A stretch of 5,801 nucleotides of DNA from Spirochaetaceae bacterium (GTDB taxonomy: Bacteria; Spirochaetota; Spirochaetia; Treponematales; Rectinemataceae): contig JAEUJG010000173.1 of assembly GCA_016794765.1 (NCBI GenBank), positions 1 to 5,801 of the forward strand. Reading direction: 5' to 3'. Made by a program: the position numbers and the translations under genes. A model generated the notes under the pieces. The model made no database searches. It saw only the letters and a program-made list of their open reading frames with translations, and was not told the DNA's origin. Shown here piece after piece: positions 1 through 5,801 of this stretch. Numbering within the stretch: the stretch's first letter is position 1; each line of letters opens with the position of its first letter.

Positions 1-1548
1 ACTCCCGCCAAGCAGGGCGTGCTCATCAAGAACTTCAACCCCTTCAGCCCCGCGGCCCTCGAGTCCACGGTCGGCTGCGTCTACGAGACCCTGATCTATT
101 TCAACAACGCCAACGGCAGCGCCAATCCTTGGCTCGCTGAGAAGTGGCAATGGTCCAAGGACCTCAAGGAGATCACCTTCACGCTCCGCAAGGGCGTCAA
201 GTTCAACGACGGCACGCCCATGACCGCGGACGACGTCCTCTTCAGCGCCCTCCTCGGCAAGACGAACAAGGCGCTCGACAACTCGACGCTCTGGTCCGAG
301 GGCCTGCAGGACGTGGTCGCCTCCGGCGACGCGGTGACCTTCAAGTTCAAGGACGTCAACGTGACGACCCTCGAGAAGTTCGGCTCCCTCGTCATCCTGC
401 CCAAGGCGATCTGGTCCAAGGTCGCGGACCCGGTCAACTGGACCGGCAACGACAACCCGGTGGGCACCGGCCCCTTCAAGCTCGATCCCTCCTCCTTCAA
501 CGAGCAGTCCTACCGTCTCGTGCGCAACCCCGACTACTGGCAGATGGGCAAGGACGGCAAGCCCCTTCCGTACCTCGACGGCATCCAGTACGTCAGCACC
601 ACGAACGAGCAGATCGGCTTCAAGCTCATGGCCGGCGAGTACGACTGGGCGGCCTTCGCCCTCCCGAACGCCGAGGACTACGTCAAGGCCGATCCGGAGA
701 ACAACAAATTCTGGTTCCCCGAGGGCAATCTCGTCTTCCTGTACATGAACAACCTCCGCGCGCCCTTCGACAACATCAACGTGCGCAAGGCCTTCGCCAT
801 GGCCATCAACCAGCGCGACATCACCCGCAAGATGAGCCCCAGCCCCGTGCCGGCGGGCATGAGCGCGGTCAAGCGCGGCTTCTCCGAGATCGCCAAGGCC
901 GGCATGGCAAAGTACAACATCAAGCCCGACGCCGCCGTGGCGCGCAAGCTCCTCGAGGCCGAAGGCTACAAGACGAACGCGAAGGGCATCTACGAGAAGG
1001 GCGGCAAGGAGCTCTCCTTCAAGCTCTACGTGCCCACCGGCTGGACCGATTGGATCAGCGCGGCGGAGATCATCGTCGGCATGCTCAAGGAGATCGGCGT
1101 CGAGGCCGTACTCGTCCAGGCCACTTGGCCCGATCCCTACGCGACCGCCCTCGAGAAGGGCGACTGGGAGCTCGGCTTCAACTTCACCAACTCCGGCTCG
1201 AACCCCCAGTACCAGTTCAACCGCTGGCTGCACTCCAACAAGTTCGCGCCCCTGGGCGAGAAGGCCGTCAACTCCGCCAACATGCGCTACAAGAACGAGA
1301 CCATCGACAAGGCCCTCGACGCCTACCGCGCCGAGCCCGATCCCGCCAAGCAGGCCGCCTACATGTCGATCGTCGTCGAGCAGTTCATGAAGGACGTGCC
1401 CTGCGTCCCGCTCTTCTTCAACCCGACCTGGTTCGAGTACAGCACCAAGAACCTCGTGGGCTGGCCGAGTGCCGACGACCCCTACGCCTGGCCGAACGTC
1501 AACGGCATGCAGAAGACCCCGATCCTGCTCAGGTTGCAGAAGAAGTAA
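1..1548 (+). CDS. ABC transporter substrate-binding protein, family 5 (oligosaccharide/oligopeptide type), 5'-truncated
   Basis: Extracytoplasmic solute receptor of an Opp/Dpp-family importer; it binds the ligand and docks on the permeases encoded downstream. The frame is open from base 1 to the TAA at 1546-1548, giving 515 visible residues. The GTG at 19 lies inside the frame and is read as Val, so the true start and signal peptide are upstream of the window. Family members are usually about 550-600 residues, so only some tens of residues are missing. Seen motifs (visible numbering): NPWLAEKW at 42-49, the family-5 signature ending FTLRKGVKFNDGTPMTADDV at 60-79, NPVGTGPF at 152-159, RNPDYW at 175-180, INVRKAFAMAIN at 259-270, and WPSADDPYAWP near the C-terminus at 488-498. 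The last motif, with the aromatic-rich body, recalls the Thermotoga maritima cello-oligosaccharide binding protein group, so a sugar ligand is more likely than a peptide; this is inference. Only two cysteines are visible (26 and 468). Family assignment is firm, ligand is not. Confidence 0.95.
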   Translation, partial: TPAKQGVLIKNFNPFSPAALESTVGCVYETLIYFNNANGSANPWLAEKWQWSKDLKEITFTLRKGVKFNDGTPMTADDVLFSALLGKTNKALDNSTLWSEGLQDVVASGDAVTFKFKDVNVTTLEKFGSLVILPKAIWSKVADPVNWTGNDNPVGTGPFKLDPSSFNEQSYRLVRNPDYWQMGKDGKPLPYLDGIQYVSTTNEQIGFKLMAGEYDWAAFALPNAEDYVKADPENNKFWFPEGNLVFLYMNNLRAPFDNINVRKAFAMAINQRDITRKMSPSPVPAGMSAVKRGFSEIAKAGMAKYNIKPDAAVARKLLEAEGYKTNAKGIYEKGGKELSFKLYVPTGWTDWISAAEIIVGMLKEIGVEAVLVQATWPDPYATALEKGDWELGFNFTNSGSNPQYQFNRWLHSNKFAPLGEKAVNSANMRYKNETIDKALDAYRAEPDPAKQAAYMSIVVEQFMKDVPCVPLFFNPTWFEYSTKNLVGWPSADDPYAWPNVNGMQKTPILLRLQKK

Positions 1549-1561
1549 AGGTTTCGCGCAA

Positions 1562-1590
1562 GGCGGCCGCCCCGTCCCGGGGCGGCCGTT
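1562..1590 (+). terminator. Strong GC hairpin after the binding-protein gene (terminator or mRNA-stabilising stem)
   Basis: A perfect 11-bp inverted repeat, CGGCCGCCCCG at 1564-1574 and CGGGGCGGCCG at 1578-1588, encloses the 3-base loop TCC; two G-T pairs can extend it to 1562-1590. It begins 13 bases after the binding-protein stop codon. The T tract is only two bases and is followed by CCCCC, so it is a poor classical intrinsic terminator. It may be a partial terminator or a 3'-end stabiliser that raises binding-protein mRNA above that of the downstream genes, a common arrangement in ABC importer operons. The hairpin is seen; its effect is inferred. Confidence 0.6.
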
Positions 1591-1637
1591 CCCCCGGGAA
1601 ACGAGGGATCCGGCGCGGAGGCGCGGGGAAGAGGCGT

Positions 1638-1836
1638 GGATCACGGAGGATGACGGGGGGATGCGAAGGCCGGATGAAACGCCTGAAGGGATTCGTGAAG
1701 GGATATGCGACCGAGCCGATCCGGAATCTTCTTCGCTTCATCCCTCTTCTTTTCATTTTCCCCTGGGCCTTCCATCGGGATCCCTCCTTCCCCAGGTCTT
1801 CGCGGGATCTTCGGCTCCCTGTCTCCGTGGTGAACA
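1638..1836. repeat. Possible degenerate intergenic repeat with inverted CACGGAG ends
   Basis: The word CACGGAG at 1642-1648 recurs inverted as CTCCGTG at 1823-1829. Read on the minus strand, the right end begins GTTCACCACGGAGACAGGGA and the left end finishes CATCCTCCGTGATCC. From general knowledge, TTCACCACGGAGACACGGAG-like strings and their inverses are common in intergenic DNA of many environmental bacteria; this segment looks like a decayed copy with inverted ends. The internal TCTTCGCGGGATCTTCGG also fits that style. The inverted words are seen. Membership in a repeat family is inferred and depends on finding other copies in the same genome. Confidence 0.4.
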
Positions 1837-1875
1837 ACTTGAAGGCCTCCCGGTCCCAAGCGGGCGCCGGTAGGC

Positions 1876-1880
1876 GAGGA
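1876..1880 (+). promoter_or_regulatory. Ribosome binding site that fixes the GTG start of permease 1
   Basis: GAGGA lies 8 bases before the GTG at 1889. The protein then begins MKYFLRKLGMLAFTLFV, the expected short cationic lead into the first membrane helix of a DppB-type permease, so the GTG start is preferred over any downstream ATG (such as the codon for Met10). Confidence 0.75.
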
Positions 1881-1888
1881 AAGCGTCG

Positions 1889-2869
1889 GTGAAGTACTTC
1901 CTGAGAAAACTGGGCATGCTCGCGTTCACGCTGTTCGTGTCCATCTCGATCAACTTTTTCATACCGAGGCTCATGCCGGGCGATCCGGCGCGTGCCCTGC
2001 TCGACAAGATGGAGGGGCTCCCTCCCGAGCAGATCGAGTCGGTCCGCGCGGCCTTCGGGCTGGACACGGGCGACAGTCTCCTCGTCCAATACGGCAAATA
2101 CCTCGGCAACACCCTGCGTGGCGACCTCGGGGTCTCCTTTTCCCGCTTTCCCATGCCGGTGACGCAGGTGCTCAGGATCGCGATCCCCTGGACGATCGGC
2201 CTCCTCGCCCTCTGCATGGTCATCAGCTTCGCGCTCGGAACTGCCATCGGCATCGCGGCGGCCTGGAAGCGGGAGACCCGGCTGGCGTCCTTCTCCGTGG
2301 GGCTCTTCTCCTTCATTCGCAGCTTTCCCTATTTTTGGCTCGGGCTCATCTTCATCTACTTCTTCGCATTCAGGCTCCGGCTATTCCCGATCGGCGGCGC
2401 CTACGCGGTGACCGAGACCCGCGGCTCCGCGGCCTGGTGGCTTTCGGTCCTGCGCCACGGGACCCTGCCCGCCCTCACCATCTGCGTGAGCTCGATCGGC
2501 GGGTGGATGCTCATGATGCGGAACAACATGATCAACGTCCTCGCCGAGGACTACATCACGGTCGCCCTCGCCAAGGGCCTGCCCCTGCGCCGCGTCAAGG
2601 CCCTCTACGCGGCGAAGAACGCCATCCTCCCCTCGGTGACGGGCTTCGCCATGTCCCTCGGCTTCGTGGTCGGCGGCGGCCTGCTCACCGAGATGGTCTT
2701 TTCCTACCCGGGCGTCGGGTACATGCTCTACCAGGCGGTCAACGCCAAGGATTATCCCCTCATGCAGGCCATATTCCTCTTCATCGCGGCGGCGGTCCTT
2801 GTCGCCAACTTCATCGCGGACATCGCGGTCATGATCCTCGATCCGAGGGTCAGGGACGGCGCGGCATGA
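1889..2869 (+). CDS. ABC transporter permease 1, DppB/OppB type
   Basis: Integral membrane subunit forming half of the transport channel of the importer. It is 326 residues, a normal length for the family. It has a cationic N-terminus, then a first helix at about 10-28, the family PGDP motif at 30-33, an external segment, and a core of about five more helices (roughly 102-124, 135-160, 192-210, 245-268, 295-317). The cytoplasmic EAA coupling loop is at about 222-248, with Gly230 and the closing ILP at 246-248; this loop contacts an ATPase. The SYPGVG motif at 272-277 and the C-terminal LDPRVR at 317-322 are also typical of this subunit. The start is GTG with a good ribosome site. Its stop overlaps the next start as ATGA, implying translational coupling with permease 2. 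Because the substrate is uncertain, no gene symbol is assigned. Confidence 0.95.
   Translation: MKYFLRKLGMLAFTLFVSISINFFIPRLMPGDPARALLDKMEGLPPEQIESVRAAFGLDTGDSLLVQYGKYLGNTLRGDLGVSFSRFPMPVTQVLRIAIPWTIGLLALCMVISFALGTAIGIAAAWKRETRLASFSVGLFSFIRSFPYFWLGLIFIYFFAFRLRLFPIGGAYAVTETRGSAAWWLSVLRHGTLPALTICVSSIGGWMLMMRNNMINVLAEDYITVALAKGLPLRRVKALYAAKNAILPSVTGFAMSLGFVVGGGLLTEMVFSYPGVGYMLYQAVNAKDYPLMQAIFLFIAAAVLVANFIADIAVMILDPRVRDGAA
2852..2856 (+). promoter_or_regulatory. Ribosome binding site of permease 2, inside the end of permease 1
   Basis: AGGGA lies 9 bases before the ATG at 2866, and the ATG overlaps the permease 1 TGA. The same frame stays open upstream to about 2335, but that part lies wholly inside permease 1 and encodes Arg/His/Pro-rich out-of-frame sequence, so 2866 is the supported start. 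Confidence 0.7.
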
Positions 2870-3843
2870 TCAAGGACTTTTTCCTCACCCTAGTCCGGAA
2901 CCGCAAGTCCCTCGCCGGACTCTGCATCCTCGCCTTCTTCGTCTTCGTGGCGGCCTTTGCGCCCCTTCTCGCTCCGCATCCCGCGAAGGCCGACCGCGTC
3001 GTGACGACCAAGCTCGTCAAGGCCGAGACCGGCGATCCGGAGACGGTCGCCGAGGGCGAGGCGAGCGACGTGCGGGAGGTGGAGACCTACCGCGTCACCA
3101 CGGTGCGCGAGTACGAGAAGACGACCGACTACTTTCCCCTCAAGGCCAAGCCCGGGAAGGGACACCCCCTTGGCACGAACCACGCGGGCCAGGACCTTTT
3201 CAGCCAGCTCGTCTGGGGCACGCGCGTCTCGGTGTCCGTGGGACTCGCGACGGGCCTCTTCGTCACCCTCCTCTCGCTCACCCTGGCCCTCGTCGCGGGC
3301 TACGCGGGAGGGATCCTGGACGACATCATTTCCTTTTTCACGAACGTTTTCCTCGTCATTCCGGGACTGCCCCTCATCATCGTCATCGCGGCCTACGTCG
3401 CGATGAAAGGCGTCCTCCCCATCGTCCTCATCCTGGGGCTCACCGGCTGGCCCTACCCGACGCGCCTCCTCCGCGCGCAGGTGCTTACCCTCAAGAGCCG
3501 CGACTTCGTGCGCGTTTCGCGCTCCCTCGGCGAGCGCCCCTCCTTCGTGATCTTTCGGGAGATCCTGCCCAACATGATCTCCATCGTCATGGCCGAGTTC
3601 TTCGCCTCGAGCATGGCCGCCATCATGGGCGAAGCCTCGCTCGAATTCATCGGCCTCGGGAACGTTACCGTCGTCAGCTGGGGCACCATACTCTACTGGG
3701 CCCAGGCCAACGGCGCGCTCCTGTCCGGCGCCTGGTGGTGGTTCTTGCCGCCGGGTCTCTGCATCGCCCTCCTCGGGACCGCCTTCGTCCTCGTCAACTT
3801 CGGCATCGACGAGATTTCCAACCCGCGCCTGCGGAAGAGGTAG
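2866..3843 (+). CDS. ABC transporter permease 2, DppC/OppC type, with long charged external segment
   Basis: Second half of the membrane channel, pairing with permease 1. It is 325 residues. Helix 1 is at about 16-36, followed by about 60 strongly charged residues (38-97), then the family motif HPLGTNHAGQDLFSQLVWGT at 100-119. Helices follow at about 122-147, 160-180, 183-196, 238-255 and 293-315. The EAA loop spans about 212-236 and contains Gly222 and the ILP at 233-235. In most DppC proteins the 100-119 motif reads GTDxxGRDxxSR; here Asn, Gln and Gln replace the usual Asp, Arg and Arg. GQD variants are known in sugar-type members, so this is a subfamily trait rather than damage. The charged segment should lie on the outer face between helix 1 and the core, where it could touch the binding protein; that role is inference. 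It overlaps permease 1 by four bases and lies two bases from ATPase 1. Confidence 0.95.
   Translation: MIKDFFLTLVRNRKSLAGLCILAFFVFVAAFAPLLAPHPAKADRVVTTKLVKAETGDPETVAEGEASDVREVETYRVTTVREYEKTTDYFPLKAKPGKGHPLGTNHAGQDLFSQLVWGTRVSVSVGLATGLFVTLLSLTLALVAGYAGGILDDIISFFTNVFLVIPGLPLIIVIAAYVAMKGVLPIVLILGLTGWPYPTRLLRAQVLTLKSRDFVRVSRSLGERPSFVIFREILPNMISIVMAEFFASSMAAIMGEASLEFIGLGNVTVVSWGTILYWAQANGALLSGAWWWFLPPGLCIALLGTAFVLVNFGIDEISNPRLRKR
3835..3840 (+). promoter_or_regulatory. Ribosome binding site deciding the start of ATPase 1
   Basis: AAGAGG sits at the very end of the permease 2 coding region, 5 bases before the ATG at 3846. The same frame is open from an ATG at 3735, but that would add 37 residues of Arg-rich sequence overlapping permease 2. 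The start at 3846 gives MGSVPTLELRDLRAGY, the usual N-terminus of this ATPase family. Confidence 0.8.
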
Positions 3844-3845
3844 CC

Positions 3846-4828
3846 ATGGGAAGCGTACCCACCCTCGAGCTCCGCGACCTTCGCGCGGGCTACTCAACCA
3901 AGAAGGGCTTCGTCCGCGCCGTCGACGGCGTGTCGTTCCGCCTGGAGCGCGGCGAGTTTCTCGGCATAGCCGGTGAATCCGGCTGCGGAAAGTCCACCCT
4001 CGCCTACGCGGTCATGCGGCTCCTCCGGGACAACGCCCGCATCGAGTCGGGGCAGGTCCTCTTCAACGGGACGGACGTCGCGGCGATGCCGGAGGCCGGG
4101 GTCAACGCCCTGCGCTGGACCGGCATGGCCATGGTCTTCCAGTCCGCGATGAGCGCCCTCAACCCCGTGCTCTCCGTCGGCGAGCAACTCACGGACGCCG
4201 TGCTGGCGCACCGGAACGCGACCAAGGCCGAGGCGGAGGCGATGGCCGTGGAGATGCTCGGCCTCGTCGACATCAACGCGGACCGCCTGCGCGGCTACCC
4301 GCACCAGCTTTCCGGCGGCATGAAGCAGCGCGTGATGATCGCGATGGCCCTCATCCTCAAGCCCGACCTCCTCATCATGGACGAACCCACGACCGCCCTC
4401 GACGTCGTGGTCCAGCGTTCCATCATCGAGAAGATAGACGAGCTGCGCCGCGCCCTCGGCTTTTCGGTCGTGTTCATCACCCACGACCTTTCCCTCCTCG
4501 TAGAGATATCGGATTCCCTCGCGATCATGTACGCCGGCAAGATCTGCGAGTACGGCCGCTCGCGCGCACTCTTCGACGAACCCCTGCACCCCTACACCGA
4601 AGGCCTCATGGGCTCCTTCCCGACCTTGACCGGCCCCGTCGTCCGCATGGGCGGGATCGAGGGGCGCGCGCCCGACCTGCTCTCGCCGCCGCCGGGCTGC
4701 CGCTTCGCGCCGCGGTGCGCCCGGGCTTTCGAGGGCTGCGGCCGCGAAGACCCGGCGTTGCGGGACATCGGCGGCGGCAGGCTCTGCGCCTGCAGGCTCC
4801 GCGAGCCCGGCCGCGAAGGAGGAAGGCG

Positions 4829-4832
<4 letters not shown>
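3846..4832 (+). CDS. ABC transporter ATP-binding protein 1, DppD/OppD type
   Basis: Cytoplasmic ATPase that drives uptake with ATPase 2. It is 328 residues, normal for the family. The nucleotide-binding domain is complete: Walker A GESGCGKST at 43-51, Q-loop Gln99, signature LSGGMKQR at 155-162, Walker B LLIMDEP at 175-181 with catalytic Glu180, D-loop ALD at 184-186 and switch His213. HPYTEGLM at 248-255 opens the C-terminal oligopeptide-transporter domain, which carries cysteines 285, 291, 298, 314 and 316. In mycobacterial OppD the equivalent four cysteines hold an iron-sulfur cluster; binding here is inferred. The Q-loop context FQSAMSALNPV differs from the classical FQDPxxSLNP and is typical, from memory, of the DppD branch found in oligosaccharide-type systems. 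The gene is two bases after permease 2 and shares ATGA with ATPase 2. Confidence 0.97.
4816..4822 (+). promoter_or_regulatory. Consensus Shine-Dalgarno of ATPase 2
   Basis: AAGGAGG, a full match to the consensus, ends 6 bases before the ATG at 4829. It lies inside the last codons of ATPase 1 and is the strongest ribosome site in the window. It supports the start at 4829 over in-frame upstream starts that would overlap ATPase 1, such as the one at 4715. Confidence 0.9.
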
Positions 4833-5800
<968 letters not shown>

Positions 5801-5801
5801 C

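Larger units (their letters stand above)
1591..1888. other. Non-coding gap between binding protein and permease 1
   Basis: About 300 bases without a credible gene. Short frames run through it on both strands, but none has recognisable protein features or a convincing start. By hand count GC is about 55 percent over 1681-1800, clearly lower than the flanking genes. It contains a 9-base direct repeat TGAAGGGAT at 1684-1692 and 1696-1704 (12-base period), a pyrimidine-rich stretch at about 1725-1763, a palindrome GGGATCCC at 1777-1784 inside a CCTGGG (1762-1767)/CCCAGG (1791-1796) pair, and the inverted CACGGAG/CTCCGTG words listed separately. I see no convincing -35/-10 promoter, tRNA or known riboswitch. 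A promoter for the permease genes could lie here but cannot be shown. Confidence 0.8.

Noticed and set aside
1684..1704. Direct repeat TGAAGGGAT with 12-base period, as a possible regulator site or CRISPR-like repeat
   Set aside because: Only two short copies, with no spacer regularity, no palindrome and no nearby promoter; insufficient to call an operator or array.
1762..1796. CCTGGG/CCCAGG pair enclosing GGGATCCC as a second hairpin
   Set aside because: The outer stem is only 6 bp with a 23-base interior and the inner palindrome has no loop; too weak to call a terminator or structured RNA.
1469..1873. Plus-strand 134-codon frame across the end of the binding protein and the gap
   Set aside because: It starts inside the binding-protein gene, has no recognisable features and runs through the hairpin and repeat-like DNA.
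144..1892. 582-codon open frame overlapping the binding-protein gene on the + strand
   Set aside because: It is extremely Arg/Gln/His/Gly-rich, without domains, and is the +1/+2 shadow of a GC3-biased gene. The binding-protein frame has clear family motifs.
1529..2089. Minus-strand frames crossing the non-coding gap (also 1641-1859 and 1753-2316)
   Set aside because: The peptides have repeat-like Arg/Pro/Gly sequence including VVHHGDREPK, the usual spurious translation of CACGGAG-type intergenic repeats. No ribosome site or domain supports them.
2890..3897. 335-codon minus-strand open frame opposite permease 2
   Set aside because: It is full of Glu, Asp, Arg, Gly and His with no recognisable motif, as expected for the complement of a hydrophobic, GC-rich membrane gene.

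Overview
The window is an almost complete operon for one ABC importer of the peptide/nickel/oligosaccharide (Opp/Dpp) family. All genes are on the + strand, in the order substrate-binding protein (5' end cut off), permease 1, permease 2, ATPase 1, ATPase 2. The DNA is GC-rich with strong G/C preference at third codon positions. This explains the long spurious open frames overlapping the real genes on both strands. The organism is a high-GC bacterium. The style of the proteins is compatible with a free-living, sugar-fermenting lineage such as a spirochaete, but the phylum cannot be fixed from this sequence and that suggestion is weak.

Layout: bases 1-1548 encode the binding protein without its start codon or export signal. 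Bases 1549-1888 are a 340-base non-coding gap. It begins with a strong 11-bp GC hairpin just after the binding-protein stop. The rest is lower in GC and resembles a decayed intergenic repeat bounded by inverted CACGGAG/CTCCGTG words. Bases 1889-5800 hold the four membrane and energising components with no meaningful gaps: permease 1 and permease 2 overlap by ATGA, ATPase 1 starts two bases after the permease 2 stop, and ATPase 2 overlaps ATPase 1 by ATGA.

How it works: the exported binding protein captures a ligand outside the membrane and delivers it to the permease heterodimer. The two ATPases, both with full catalytic motifs and both with the C-terminal four-cysteine oligopeptide-transporter domain, bind the EAA loops of the permeases and power uptake. 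The binding protein and ATPases look more like the branch of this family that imports plant-type oligosaccharides (the Thermotoga maritima cello-oligosaccharide binding protein and Pyrococcus Cbt systems) than classical dipeptide importers. The ligand remains an inference.

I found no novel system. The points most worth a second look are the hairpin separating the binding protein from the transporter genes, the repeat-like intergenic segment, and the long charged external segment in permease 2.
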